Made by a program: the position numbers and the translations under genes. The notes under the pieces are model-generated. The model was given only the letters and a program-made list of their open reading frames with translations, did not search any database and was not told the origin of the DNA. A stretch of 64,000 nucleotides of DNA from Pseudoips prasinana (lineage: Eukaryota; Arthropoda; Insecta; Lepidoptera; Nolidae): assembly GCA_951640165.1 (NCBI GenBank), contig OX621237.1, positions 14,260,001-14,324,000 of the forward strand, in the 5' to 3' direction. This document shows positions 1 through 11,838 of the stretch, one piece after another. The first letter of the stretch is position 1, and every line of letters begins with the position of its first letter.

Positions 1-85
1 GTTTCCATAGTACAAGCTCTGCATAGTTTGGTATCAGATGGCCGTGTGTAAATAATCTCCCAGGATATGATTATTATTATTTTTC
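1..85 (+). repeat. SINE family A, 3' part, cut by window edge
   Basis: The first 85 bases match the 3' half of the tRNA-derived SINE that is complete at 30195-30475 and 47397-47665 (shared blocks TTTCCATAGTACAAGCTCTG and CAGATGGCCGTGTGT, then a TTA-rich tail). The head lies outside the window. Confidence 0.75.
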
Positions 86-2389
86 CAGAGTCTTCACTGA
101 TTGGGATGGTCTTCATCTTTTTCTCAAACGATTAAGATTTTTTTTTCAAATCAATTTATTTCGTTAACATAGGTTATGAATACAGGTGATAGTGATAATA
201 AAATAAAGTACATCCATGTTCTGCCTGTTAGGCATACACAATTATATAAATGAAAAACTACTACTACACTGTACTTTTATGCATGCACTTAACCCAAAAC
301 TAATTATTATCAATGAAAACCACTTTAATTGTACAATAAATAATAATATAAACATGTCAAAATTAATCTTAGATTGTATGTCATACTTAAATATTTTAAA
401 ATATTTAGAATTACTTCCATCTTGTTACTTTTCCAAAATTAACTAAATCACAGAAACAAAAACTAAAAAAGCCGTGGCATAAAAATCCATCGGCTTTGGC
501 ATCGGCAATCTGCTAATACGTGGACGAGATTTGTTTGTTAAAAAAGTAAGTACAATTGGCACCGGCCGCAGTGAAATAGTAGGTATACAGTAGGCAGGGG
601 CGTGAGCCATAGCACTATACTACACATGGCACGTGAAAATTATTGCCGTTCGGATTTTTCGAGAGCATTAATGCAAATTTATCGAGCCGCGCAGCGCTAA
701 TTGCGAGCGACGCGCGCCCGCTGATTGTTTTCTCGTCCGATTTATGGCAACACCTATTGCCGATTTAAAGCTTTAATTGTAAACGATTCACGTGTTTTAT
801 TGGATAGTCGGTGTATATTTATTCGAATGCTCTCTCTACGGTTTCGATTATTGATTTTCCATCGGATATGTTTTTATCGAAATGCTGATTTTAAGTTTCA
901 CTTGCCGTTATGTTGCATTTACTTTGCACATGATGTTATTACACCATGTTAATATTAAACAATTTACTTCCTTCTGATCTTTACTTGAAACTCAAGGACG
1001 AATATAGCACGAACTTGATGTGGAATTAATATTGTATAAATTTGGAGACTGACTTTTATTAGGTCCCGTTTCCTTCAAAAAAATGTTATACATAAAATAG
1101 CATTTACAAATCATGAAGTTCATATTAAATAATATTAGGTAAGATATTCTAAGCTTGCAACGTTTCGTTCGTAACGAAAACTATTCGGCTACGGCGCGGC
1201 GGGGCGCGGAGGTAATTCTACGATATTGTAGCACGTTGAGTGAGAAGTGGAAAAGTGTCGTAAAAACCTACAATTACCTCTCGGCGGAGGTGGTAGGATG
1301 TGTTAATAAATTAAGTGACGTCACATCCGAGCGGTTAACAAAGTTAGCGGCGACGGCCGGGGGCGTTTCCCGCCTTTTTCGCTTAAGTTTTCCGCGCCGC
1401 CGGCACCGGAAGTTCGGCCATTATTATTTTACGCGGGCAACAAGCGGCGCGATAATATCCCGCGCTTCAGCCGCCTGCTGCCTTCAGACTGCCTTAATGG
1501 CGGAACGTGTCTTCTTACTTTTCGTTTAATAGGTGTAATAACTTAAGCACAAAACCGGGATTTATTAAAGATCCGCCTGATCTGACCAATCGATGCCATT
1601 TTCGAAAGTGCTTTAAAATTATGCCATAAATAAGTTTATTTCTTTCTTCATAAATATTCATTCGTTCCCTGTTTTCATTAGTGTGAGAAATAAAACCATA
1701 ACCATTAACAGAGTTGTAATATGAATAAATTGAATATTAATTAATTGTGAGTAACTCTTTCGTATACGCATGTAGGTATAACCGTCTTAGCTAATAGATC
1801 AATAAATTCATCAAATAAGACATCTTGAACAAAAATCTCTAAAATATGATCTGTAAATCACATTTTGGGATTGTTTAAACAGAATAAAAATAAACTACGT
1901 AGAGGCAGATTGTTCTCAATTCGGCACACGTCACAACGATCGGTGGCGTGTGTTTTGCGTAATCCCGGAATAAAGCTTAGTTAGGAGTAAGCCGGGGTCG
2001 GGCTGGGGCTTCGTCCCGTAAATCAATCCGGGTCCGTCTCAGGCGACGCGGCAAAAATAAGAGGTCGCCGGGGTTCTGCCACCACACTACCCGACAAACA
2101 AATCCGCCTCGGTAGCTTTAACAGAGATTTTTACCTTATAAACGTTGATCTCACAGGGGCGATGGTGAAGTTTGGCTTTAAAAATATGTTTTAAAGAAAG
2201 CAAGTCGAAGAGAAGTTTTTAACATAGGATGAGGAAGCTAGCAGGAAGATTTTTGTAATTATATTAAAGTGGGTAAACGTAGGTCTAGTCAAGTTATTAA
2301 TTCGATATATTAAAAGGATTCATTCTGCATAATATAATTATGAGAAAATATTTCTACACAGTCAAACAAAAATAGAAAAGAATAAATAC
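86..2389. other. No gene seen; GC-rich islands
   Basis: I see no supportable gene. An open frame at 1155-1529 begins with TTG and has no recognisable domain, so I do not call it. Two blocks, about 1150-1540 and 1915-2120, are clearly richer in G+C than their surroundings and look single-copy. A full CRE palindrome TGACGTCA sits at 1316-1323. These could be conserved regulatory islands, which is inference only. Confidence 0.4.
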
Positions 2390-2394
2390 TCTTC

Positions 2395-2635
2395 AGTTAT
2401 TTTGACTGCACGTGTGATGCAGCGGCTACGACAGTCGCCTCGCCGCTTTGTGTCCCGGATTCGAATCCCGCGTAGGACAACTATTTGTTTGACCCATAAA
2501 TAGTTGTTCTGAGTCTGGATGTACTTTGTGTCCGGCAATTATACATATGTTTGTAAATTACCCCGCGACACTGGGATTAAATTGCCTAGTGCGGGCGTAG
2601 TCTTTTAAAAAAATTTATAAAAAAAATATTATTAA
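2395..2635 (+). repeat. SINE family D (tRNA-derived)
   Basis: The head has a tRNA-like B box (GATTCGAATCCCGC) near 2459-2472. It is followed by the family tail (AACTATTTGT, GTGTCCGGCAATTATACAT, ATTGCCTAGTGCGGGCGTAG) and an A/T-rich end. The same sequence occurs inverted at 11606-11838 and at 49505-49704. Confidence 0.75.
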
Positions 2636-3390
2636 AAAACTTATCTTTTAGAAATGTAACAATTTGAATGTAATATTGACATATTTCATACACAAGTTGT
2701 AAAATGGGCGGTCTTATCGCGTAAAGCAACCTCTCCCAGACAATAATAGGATGAAAAGGATCGTGAGTTGGATTCGCACCAAGGACAGATATTTGTTTGT
2801 ATATAATATTTTAATCTTTTTGCACTGTTTTAATTTATTTTGGTAACAATTCCATCTAACTAAGACTACACTACTACTAATACTGTATACAGTACATACA
2901 TGAACTGTACACTGATACTCGATCTACGATTTATAAATTAACCTACAAAAAAACGGTTTAAAACAAAATACTTAATCATAATATTGGAATTAGGATCCAA
3001 TAATTACGTACTTCAAATGTTACAATCACACTAGTTAATATATATTTATAAAGGCATAGGCTATATATACAACGTGTAACAGAAAGTGTGAACGTAACTT
3101 AAGGGGGTTATAGGGTATCAGGACGGCTACCTATGGACGAAACTTCAAACAGAAATAATCATTTTTTATTCAACTAGTAATTTATTTTTCTATCGACAAC
3201 CTAAATCAACAAGTAAGATTACCGACTTATGAACAACACTAACAAAACTCAATGAACCTTTCACAAACTCTTTGGGTACCTACTACTTAGACTGTAAATA
3301 AAAAGTGTGGTTCTCTACAGTCACATATTAATTTATTACACGTGTTTATTTTAGATTCAATCAAATGTTTAATTGAATTTTTGCCCTAAT
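2636..3390. other. No gene or repeat recognised
   Basis: AT-rich sequence without a convincing reading frame, splice pattern or recognised repeat. Confidence 0.4.
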
Positions 3391-3884
3391 TTTTAAAGGT
3401 TCCCAGTAACGACATTTTAATCATTCATACAAATTTGATAACCAGGAAAAATCACTGAATTTAATTAAAATTGATATTCCGCAAGATGTTGGATTTAGGT
3501 GAAATAAATAATTTAATTGACTTATGTAACTGTAGATATTTTTTTGTGTGTTAAATAGTAAGAATATTAAGTTTTTCTTTCAGTATGTGAATTTAATCTG
3601 GCCGGAAACGAATAGGTACTTAATTTTTTTATACAAACTAACCAGATAAACAAACGCGGCACGACTACTGATAAATTACGAAAAAATATGGATAATGTAC
3701 TAGGCTCATATGAACATTAGGGGACATTTCGAATTCCGTCCTGATTTTGTCGCAAGGAACTCTAATACGGCGGCGAATACAAAGGATTGATGTAGGTAAA
3801 TAATAAATGGTTAAATATTTTTTAATATTCATCAAAGCGGGCCCCGCGCGCGCGCCGCGCCATTTGAATGTATTCGTGTATAAC

Positions 3885-4205
3885 TCATTGGTCTAGCGGT
3901 AGCGTGTTCAATTGCAGATAATAAAGTCCTGGGTTCAAATCCCGGGTCGGGCCAAAAAGTGATTATGGGAATAATGAAGTCCTGGGTTCAATTCCCGGGT
4001 CGGGCCAAAAAGTGATTATGGGATTTTTCCGTAAAAAGAAATTTCTCAGTATCAGCCCGAAGTCTGGGAGTTGACGATTTTACACCCCCATGCCTCGGAG
4101 AGCACGTAAAGCCGCCGTTCCTGTGCCTGACCTCTTTCCGGTCGTATCGCTAGTCGTCCCATCGGATCATGAGAGTGATGGAATAGAAAGTGCAGGGGCA
4201 CTTTC
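3885..4205 (+). repeat. SINE family C (tRNA-derived), with internal duplication
   Basis: The tRNA-like head (TTGGTCTAGCGGTAGCG, B box GGGTTCAAATCCC) is followed by the family body (AGTCTGGGAG, GGAGAGCACGTAAAGCC, GACCTCTTTCCGGTCGT). The block holding the B box and GTCGGGCCAAAAAGTGATTA is present twice in tandem (about 3927-3966 and 3979-4021). Related copies lie at 30490-30772 (inverted), 47696-47935, 48380-48790 and 51935-52510. Confidence 0.75.
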
Positions 4206-4215
4206 AATTCTATCA

Positions 4216-4248
4216 TTAAAATTTAGAGTGATACACTCTAAATTTTAA
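4216..4248. repeat. Perfect hairpin, 15-bp stem, 3-nt loop
   Basis: TTAAAATTTAGAGTG is followed by ATA and its exact reverse complement. It adjoins a second imperfect foldback (about 4178-4216) in the tail of the family C SINE, where GAAAGTGC is followed by AGGG and GCACTTTC. Confidence 0.8.
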
Positions 4249-4461
4249 AGGTTCCTTGTATTAATCATTCATACAATACATAAAAATAAAAAAATATGAA
4301 TAATGTACTAGGCTCATATGAACAGTAGGGGACATTTCAAATTCCGTCCTGATTATATCCAAAGTTACACTAATATGGCGGCAAAATCAAAGAGTTGATG
4401 TAGGTAAATAATAAACGGTTAAATATCTTTTAATATTCATGGAAGCGAGCCGCGCGCGTCG

Positions 4462-5639
4462 TAGATACCTAGGCGGCTCTTTTGAGTGGACTCAAAGACG
4501 CCGCCAAAGGGGCCGCGTTCGATGAAAGCTGCCAAATTCATCAAATATTGTGCAATTTCATTTATTTAATAAAAATATTAAAATCATCAGTTGTTCGTAA
4601 ACTGTTGTCTATTTAGGTCGTGTTTAGTTACTAAATCGTCTAAAATGTCGTTTAGTAATGAGTAAAGTGTTCCGCGAAATCCTTAACTATGTCGTTTAGT
4701 GATCGTAATAATTTTGAACATTTTATGCATTCATCTATGAAAGAATAGCCTCAGACGTGCACTTTGTGATGATGAGGATTCATAGGTCACAGAATTTAAG
4801 GCTGTTTAATTACGAGGAACCTATGTCGTGAAGGGTACAGTGTCGCGATGGAGGCCACGCCTCTTTATAACTAAGAAACATGAAAGCTTTACGATTCTAT
4901 GAATATGTTGTACATGAGAGAGACTTGTGTTAGTTGGCAAGTCTTAGAGTCAAACTTTCGGTGTCGGTGCAGATTTTAGTGAACGTGAAATAATGAAATT
5001 CTTCCATCAGTACTGAAAACAACTTCAACTAGAAGTTAAACTATAAAAATATTCTGGTAATGTGTTTGTGTATCACGTACTTATACGATGTAAAGTATCC
5101 AATAGCTATTCAGCAGTGCTATAAATAAAAACATAACTCGAGAATAAAACAAAATATGTGTAGTGAGTGCACTCGGAATCAAACTACCAGGCGTGCATAG
5201 AAACACAGAGGTATGTCAAACAATTTCTAGCGTACAAATCAGAATCAGCTGTGCTGTGTTAGTACGGATGTTCGTTATATCGATAAAAATACTTGTCGAT
5301 ATATTGAATGGTATATTATTTTACGATCAAGATTAAAATGATGGTATTTCGGTATGAGATTTTGTGTATAGGTAGGCTTAAGGAGACCGTATATGCCCCT
5401 TAAGTTACGTTCACTCTTTCTGTTACACGTTGTATTTATAAAGTTTAACGTGATTAAAACCGCGGGACACATCTAGTTCAGTATATAGCTGAAATTATTT
5501 TATACTTTTTAAATTAGTTTTGAAATGAGTATTTTGATGTGAAACATCTATAGCCGCACGTAAAACAGATTTCTGGCGTGGCGACGAATGCCGTGTAGGT
5601 ATATTTTTTTTTTGGTGCCTATCACAATATGTTCTTTTT
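4462..5639. other. No gene seen
   Basis: AT-rich single-copy-looking sequence. The short frames here have no start context, domain or codon signal that I would trust. Confidence 0.4.
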
Positions 5640-5793
5640 GACTTCGACTTCTACTTGGACTTCGACTTGACTTCGACTTTGACTTCGACTTCGACTGCGA
5701 CTTATACTTCGACTTCAACTGCGACTTATACTTCGACTTCGACATCGACTTCGACTTCGACTTATACTTCGACTTCGACTTCTGCATATTACT
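5640..5793. repeat. Imperfect (GACTTC)n simple repeat
   Basis: About 150 bp of six-base units (GACTTC with TATACT and TGCGAC variants). Long frames on both strands here (Lys-Ser repeats on minus, Ser-Thr repeats on plus) are a by-product of the period of six and are not called as genes. Confidence 0.9.
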
Positions 5794-7764
5794 TTTACAA
5801 AATGATGTCGATGTTTCACATGTGCCAGGCGTCCCGTGACGGCTCACATTTTTTTAAATAGATTTTCTTTTAACTCTTTCTAGTGACTAATTATCTATCA
5901 ATAATTTTAAGAATTGCGTAATTTAGTAACTTGCAGAAATTAAAAGTTTCGGGTATCCCGTAAAACTGTTAATTTCCTTAAAAATCCTATCACTGACATG
6001 GAGGAGGTTCCATACACCGCACAAACATGTCTATTCGAGTAAAAAGTATAATCAAAATCTATTTATAAACATCAGCATCGATTTATCAATGGCTTAAAAA
6101 CAGTTGTACCTTAGAATAGCATCGAATCTTCATAAAAATGGTTTTCGATATTCAAAAATGTATTTGGTATATTTAATTAAGTGCTACGATACCTCAGGCA
6201 GACACAGACTGGTGTTCAAACCTATAAAACCTCGTTCTTTGGCATAATAACAGGAAACTGATGGAATGTACCAGCCTATTCTGTAGGTTCTTATACCTTA
6301 GAGATTATTTCGTATCATAAGTACCAAAGACTTTGCACCCTAAAATTACACATGTATAATATATAACCATAGATATTTTAAGTATCTTCGAACTTATACC
6401 AACACGGTCATTATTTGTTTTCGCTAGTCATTACGCTTTCACAAAACTTACGACAACATGTTTAAACGTTAATATCGCCCAAATGCCACTTTCTCGTGAC
6501 GGCGAACACGACAATACCGAAATAACAGAATAAAAGAGTTGACAGTCCATTGTCTAGTAAATTATTCACGAAATCTATTCGTCGCTCCAGTTCTTGGATG
6601 AGATTGTGGTGATATGGTGAATTACATACGTTTCCATATTTCATGGCGAGTGACGTCTGATGACAGTCGTGACAACCCTATATCGACTTTTTGTTCCACT
6701 TTTATGTTTAATGATGAGTTTTTTTGTTACGTTAGAAAATAAAATGTCATGGGTGCACTTTAAATTTCTATGGGCAGTAAAACAGATTTATAGTAAAAAC
6801 GAAACGCAAAACGCTTTCGATAACACATAAAAAGTCAACGTTATACTACGAATACTCCAAACACGTTTAATTATATTCAAAAAAGTCAATAAAAGTACCA
6901 ATAAACCCATTTCATTGCTGAAGTTAATTGATATTAGGCATTTATAACTAATAATATGCTACAAGAATACACAGTTGCTGAGAAATATCAATCATTTCAA
7001 TGTTAAAATATATATACGAAATTAATAATGAAACTAGTGTTTATAAGAAATGTATGGCGAGTTTAAACGTAGCCCGGGGGTAAAGACAATTCAAAATTAA
7101 TCTTGTATGAACATTGATAGTTGGTTAATACGACGGTGAGCATCCGGCGAGTAGCGGCGAAGCCCGCTCCCCGTCATTACGCGCCCGACGATTCAATTCG
7201 ACACATCTTCAGGGTTTCACCTCGTCCAATAATTACCCAGTGCTATCATTAAGCTGCGTGCACAACAAAACGTAATAACCTTGCAATTAGACGCTGCCTG
7301 TCATTAGATTGTAATAGAGTTTCGTACAACAATTTGTGAGTAAAATCGTCAAGCGTGTCACATTACCAGAGTCCATTAGGGCGTTTACACAACACGGAAT
7401 TGAAATGAGCAGTCCACAGATTATCGTGATAGACAAATATACTGCATTGTCTCGTAATAACACCTTATACGGCGTGTTCAATTTGTACATATTGAATACA
7501 TATGTATGTATATACATCCAACACAAATACAGATGTATAGACATATTTATAACCTAAATACTTGTTATGATGGCTCAATTATAGATACAATATCTAAAAA
7601 ATCATCAACAACCGTACATATAAAAGGCTTTCAAAGAATCATAAAACCGAAATAAATAGGAAGTAAAGTTTAATGTGATTTAAGTGTCTACAATTAATAT
7701 AACATTATTTAATTATTATAACATAATTGAAAAACATAGAATATATATCATAAAACCACACGAA
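5794..7764. other. No gene apart from a possible small ORF
   Basis: Apart from the candidate at 6462-6644, I find no gene. A short GC-richer block lies at about 7070-7270 (GCATCCGGCGAGTAGCGGCG and neighbours) with no reading frame. Confidence 0.35.
6462..6644 (-). CDS. Possible small one-pass membrane protein
   Basis: A 60-residue frame starts at an ATG with G at -3 (CTCGCCATGA). It contains a polar start, a charged stretch (ELERRIDF, about residues 18-25), one hydrophobic segment of about 16 residues (LSTLLFCYFGIVVFAV, about 34-49) and a basic stretch after it. Just upstream is a promoter-like stretch (TCGATATAGGGTTGTCACG) with no repeat. I do not recognise the family, and no polyadenylation signal is obvious close by. 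It could be a chance frame. It stands out because it is not inside any repeat and its layout resembles a real short membrane protein. Confidence 0.3.
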   Translation of the reverse strand: MKYGNVCNSPYHHNLIQELERRIDFVNNLLDNGLSTLLFCYFGIVVFAVTRKWHLGDINV

Positions 7765-7965
7765 GATGAACCACTTCAGATTTGCAATTGGGCAGGTCAC
7801 ATAGCTCATAGAAACTACGGCAATTGGGGCAGAAAAGTTCTTGAAAAGCCACCACGAACCGTATACGCAGCGTGTGAGGTGAGGATCGCTGAAACCGCTT
7901 GATCCGATGTCCTACAGCGGATTTTCAGCTTACGTGATGATTTAGTTTACAGAGCACTGTCTCCC
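7765..7965 (+). pseudogene. RTE-like LINE 3' coding fragment, decayed
   Basis: Translation on plus reads WAGHIAHRN, NWGRKVLE and PRT. These match the C-terminal part of RTE-like reverse-transcriptase proteins of Lepidoptera (usual form W-AGH-x-R ... W-GRKVLEWRPRT). The sequence then drifts and ends near GATTTTCAGCTTACGTGATGAT, a worn form of the usual GCTGATATGATGAT end. Not functional. Confidence 0.6.
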
Positions 7966-8577
7966 ACTCCTGCGAATTATTTAAGGTTCGATTTTTTTAA
8001 TCACAGCTAATAATGCTAAATATCTATTACTACTAATATTGTAAAACAGCCTATCGATCTTCCTTTTAATTGTTTTCTAGCATTTCATACGTAAATTGAG
8101 ATGGCCACCCAACTTATGTGATGTGAACAGCAAAAGTATTCATTGAACAGCTCCTACTTGACCTCGAACCTTCTAGGTAACCAGTAACTAAGTATATTTC
8201 CTAGGCATACCTAGGATAATATATTCTGTTTTTTTTCATTTGTGTTTAGTTATGTAAATTTCAAAAACTTATTTCTTTAAGTGACGTGCACATATGGACA
8301 TAGAAGTCGAAACTATATTAACTTTTAATTTTTAATACAGGAAAAATACCCTGGAGCGGTTGAGTGGCTCTGATATTTTGTGAAGTACCAAATTGTAATA
8401 GCCAACCAGATTGCTCATAAAATAATAACATGACGCAAGTAACAACTCAATGTCAGAACATTAGCCGCAATTAACCGTAACTAGTCTATTTGAAGTTACA
8501 ACATTATCACTCGCTACCGTTTATGTATAATTTTCTAATATCGATGTAACATAAATATGATAATGGTCCAGATTTTA
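7966..8577. other. No gene or repeat recognised
   Basis: AT-rich sequence between two LINE fragments, without a supportable feature. Confidence 0.4.
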
Positions 8578-8587
8578 ATGATTATTA

Positions 8588-8988
8588 CATAGACTCACGC
8601 CTGTTTCCCAGAGGGGTAGGCAGAGACAACGGACTTCCGTTTGTCACGATCCTTGCATACCTCTTTCGCTTCGTTTACTGACATAATATTCTTCATACAT
8701 GCTCGCCGGTTTAGGGTACTTCTGACCTGACCTTTCTTAAGTACGTCTCCGATTTGGTCAGAGAATGTTCTACGAGGTCTTCCCCTTCCGGTTGTACCAT
8801 TCACACAGGCCAGGTATACTTCTTTTGTCAATCTTCTTTCATTCATCCTTTCTAAATGGCCAAACCATCTCAGCATACCTTTTTCAATCTTTGTGACTAC
8901 ATCTTCTTTCATACCACAACGCTCTCTTAGATCAGTATTTCGAATTCTGTCTCTCAAAGTTACACCACACATACTTCTCAGAGCTCTC
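8588..8988 (-). mobile_element. 5'-truncated RTE-like LINE (family R) with exact target duplication
   Basis: It is flanked by a perfect 10-bp direct repeat ATGATTATTA (8578-8587 and 8989-8998), as expected for target-primed insertion. The minus strand codes the last ~130 residues of the polyprotein ([47 protein letters not shown]). The 3' end is the sequence CAGGCGTGAGTCTATG. The matching region of the longer copy at 12699-14053 is almost identical, so both are fairly young. Clade assignment (RTE-like) rests on the C-terminal FGHLERM/GRGRPR pattern. Confidence 0.85.
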
Positions 8989-9165
8989 ATGATTATTAAT
9001 TATAATAAAATATTCTTAAACTAGAAATAACATGACTGGTTGAAATAATTTGTTCTTCAAAAATTTTAATTTATATTTAAAAAACTTTATTCATTTGTAT
9101 GTGCAGATAATTTAAGTTTGTCAACCTTTACTTTATTTCAAAATACCTATCCAAATCGTATACGT

Positions 9166-9447
9166 CATCATCATATCAGCCGAAAGAAGTCCACTGCTGG
9201 ACAAAGGCCTCCTCCAAGGATCTCCACAATAGCCGGTCCTGTGCTGCCCGCATCCAGCGGATTCCCGCGATCCGCACAAGATTGTCGGTCCACCGTGTAG
9301 GGGGCCTGCCCACGCTGCGTCTTCCGGTTTGTTACTCAAGAACCTTTCTGCCCCATCGGCCGTCAGTCCTACGAGCTATGTGCCCTGCCCACTGCCACTT
9401 CAGTTTGGCAATTCTTAGGACTATGTCAGTTAATTTGGTTCGCCTGT
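9166..9447 (-). mobile_element. RTE-like LINE (family T) 3' end with exact target duplication
   Basis: Flanked by GTATACGT at 9158-9165 and 9448-9455. On minus it ends with the coding signature EAFVQQWTSFG-stop region (here degraded) followed by GGCTGATATGATGATGA, the (TGA)n-type 3' tail. Other pieces of this family are at 9661-9765, 10638-10788, 11412-12025, 27866-27969 and 53880-53968. Confidence 0.8.
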
Positions 9448-9660
9448 GTATACGTATTCTTAAAATATTAAAAAACATCGCTATTATCTTATACTAATGT
9501 CCATAAGTTTACCCGTAATTTAATAAGTTTGAGCCTTTCAGCCTAACTAATAATTTAAGCCGTTTGAAGCCGTGTAATATGTGAAGTGATAATATTTCGC
9601 CCAGTAAAGGTTTTTCAATAAATTTGGTTAGTTATGAAATTTTTAAAACTTATTTCCAAC

Positions 9661-9765
9661 ATCATCATATCCGAATGACGTCCACTGCTGGACAAAGGCT
9701 CTCCACAAATGCCAGTTTTGCCCTGTCCGCAACCAGCGGTATCCTGCGACCCATGTAAGAACGTT
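9661..9765 (-). mobile_element. RTE-like LINE (family T) 3' end, decayed
   Basis: Contains CATCATCATATC, ACGTCCACTGCTGGACAAAGG, CTCCACAAATGCC and CAACCAGCGG in inverted orientation, matching the better copies at 9166 and 10638. A short block (CCTCCCCCAAAGAT in the better copies) is missing. No clear target duplication. Confidence 0.7.
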
Positions 9766-9769
9766 GTTA

Positions 9770-10267
9770 TGACTTATGACTTAAACCTTAATAAACAACT
9801 TTGTCGACTTAATTATAATAAATTTAACACTCTGAGAATGAATGGTTTTGAAGTCAATTTGTTATCAATATAATAAATACTATTACGCACTCGTAGGTTC
9901 TGCACATTAAAAGTCCGAGATATTTTCCACACACAATATTTAATCGAACAGAGTAACGTTCTCATCTACCGTCGTACAAAGAATGCCTCTTTAATAATTC
10001 TCCTACCCTATTTATATTTTTATCAGTGACAATCATTTGAAAGTCGAATATCGAGTATTAATAGTTTTAAGATGTAAAATTATTATAGAATTATTATAGT
10101 AAATAATAAAATGATAATCACTAATCAAATAAATAATCACAGTGTAAAAATATTATTATAACATAGCAGCTACGTCATAAAAGTTGCGCGGCTATTGATT
10201 ACTTGATAACAATACACTATTCCATATCAATATAAATATGTATTGACAAAAGAAAAGTAGTATATGT
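9770..10267. other. No gene seen
   Basis: AT-rich sequence without a supportable gene or repeat. Confidence 0.4.
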
Positions 10268-10365
10268 AAGTATTATATCAGTTATCTGGTTTCCATAGTA
10301 CAAGCTCTGCTTAGTTAGGAATCAGATGGCCGTGTGTGAATAATGTGCCTGGATATAAATACTTA
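10268..10365 (+). repeat. SINE family A, 3' part only
   Basis: Matches the 3' half of family A (ATATCAGTTATCTGGTTTCC, TAGTACAAGCTCTGCTTAGT, ATCAGATGGCCGTGTGTG). The tRNA-like head is absent. Confidence 0.75.
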
Positions 10366-10637
10366 TTAGAAACATTAGCTTAATTTTGCAACAAAAATAA
10401 TTACCTTGTAAATTGTAAAAACTATGCAGATAAAAAAACTTATAATAGAGATTATCTTAGTATTTTACATTAATTTGTAGGAGTACTGTACGAGGTGTTG
10501 ATTGCCTGGTGCCATCAGCATGGTTGGAGGTTTGGAGGTTATATACGTGTGGTCCATCTAAATATGATCGCCAAAGTGATTTCATTTCTGAACCTTTCCG
10601 GTCTTTGGAGGAACGTCAAGCTGCAGGTCCCAAGTAT

Positions 10638-10788
10638 CATCATCATCATCATCATCATATCAGCCGAAAGACGTCCACTGCTGGACAAAGGCCTCCCCCA
10701 AAGATGTCCACAATTGCCGGTCTTGCGCTATTCGCACCCAGCAGTTTTCAGCGACCCGCACAAGATCATCGGTCCATCGTGTAGGGGG
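10638..10788 (-). mobile_element. RTE-like LINE (family T) 3' end with target duplication
   Basis: Flanked by CCAAGTAT at 10630-10637 and 10789-10796. Seven CAT units open the plus-strand copy. On minus it codes WTDDLVRVAE ... SLGEAFVQQWTSFG and then a stop, the typical end of the protein, so only about 45 codons were copied. Confidence 0.85.
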
Positions 10789-10796
10789 CCAAGTAT

Positions 10797-11411
10797 AGTT
10801 ATTAGAAATTTGTCGTTAAGCAATATTGACGCCTACAAAATCTCTGCCACAAGAATGAACCCGCTCATAAAAATAAATAAACAAAAAACTATAAAATACA
10901 ACCTGTATATAAAATGTTACATCGGCCATGTGTCGAATATCCAGTGAATATCCGGCCGATTTCGTCAGGTAGCACGATAATATCCACACGTCAGGAATTA
11001 GGATCAGTACGATAAGATGTTATCGGTTCAACGTTAAATAACATGTTTCCTGCAATCGTCGGTAATTTTAATAATATAATTACGATTTTCGTATGGCGGC
11101 TTTTCAGCCCCATAATGATACCCACAAACAACACCAAGTACTTAAACCACTACCATATCACGCTGAACTGTTATTATGCTTTTATATATTGGACATTGAT
11201 CGTGTAATTATCTGTTTTTTAGAATTATTATACAGAGCCAAAAATATTTTTAATCGTTTTGACGTTTTATGTGATTAAATTTATATCGAAAGTTAAGGGG
11301 AACTTAATAGCATTGTGTGTTCATCATTATCTTTACTGTCGCATTTTTATACACAAGTATCTAATGGTACAAGTGACACTAACAATTAATACAATATTGA
11401 CAGTAATCAAC
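10797..11411. other. No gene seen
   Basis: AT-rich sequence; short frames only, none with a recognisable domain. Confidence 0.4.
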
Positions 11412-11434
11412 ATAATATCAGCCGAAAGTCTTAA

Positions 11435-11575
11435 GTACAGACGCCAGCACATCAAGCTACCCCAATCTGTCAAATTTCCCCAATTGCAAGTGCACCTTAT
11501 GCTTATGTGATAAAGTTTAAAATCTATAAAACAAATTTGACAGATTGGGGTAGCCGGATATGCTGGCGTCTGTAC
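11435..11575. mobile_element. MITE with ~43-bp terminal inverted repeats, copy 1
   Basis: The arms start GTACAGACGCCAGCA and continue through GCTACCCCAATCTGTCAAATTT on both sides, with about three mismatches over 43 bp. The centre holds CTTATGCTTATGTGATAAAG. A second copy at 20499-20629 fixes both ends at GTACAG...CTGTAC. No clear target duplication, so the superfamily is open. Confidence 0.85.
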
Positions 11576-11605
11576 ATTGCTGGACGTAGGTCTCCCCCAT
11601 AAATC

Positions 11606-11838
11606 TCCACAATTTATTTACTTTTTATTTAAAAAGACAACGCCCGCACTAGGGAATCTAATCCCTGTGTACTTTACAAACATATATGTAATTGACGGAC
11701 ACAAATTACATCCAGACTCAGAACAGCTATTTATAGGTGACACAAATAATTGTCCGGCACGGGACTCAAACCCCCGGCACGAAGCGGCGAGGCGACTGTC
11801 TTAGCCGCTGCGCCACACGTGCAGTCGAATCGAAATTG
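11606..11838 (-). repeat. SINE family D, nested in LINE
   Basis: Inverted copy of the SINE at 2395-2635, with the tRNA-like B box region (ACTCAAACCCCCGGCACG) and head (CGACTGTCTTAGCCGCTGCG) at its right end. It splits the LINE end at 11412-12025. Confidence 0.75.

Larger units (their letters stand above)
3391..4461. repeat. Local direct duplication flanking a SINE
   Basis: Two diverged copies of one segment lie in direct orientation. 3391-3432 matches 4242-4276 (TTTTAAAGGTTCC, TTAATCATTCATACAA). 3680-3855 matches about 4287-4461 (ATAATGTACTAGGCTCATAT, AATTCCGTCCTGATT, TTGATGTAGGTAAATAATAA, then a CGCGCG-rich end). The second copy lacks about 240 bp present in the first, and a SINE lies between them. 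Confidence 0.75.

Noticed and set aside
1155..1529. 124-residue open frame
   Set aside because: Begins with TTG, lies in a GC-rich block that lengthens chance frames, and shows no domain or splice context.
5548..5861. Lys-Ser-rich frame on minus and Ser-Thr-rich frame on plus, resembling an SR-like or mucin-like protein
   Set aside because: Both derive from the (GACTTC)n simple repeat, whose period of six keeps several frames open. No independent coding evidence.
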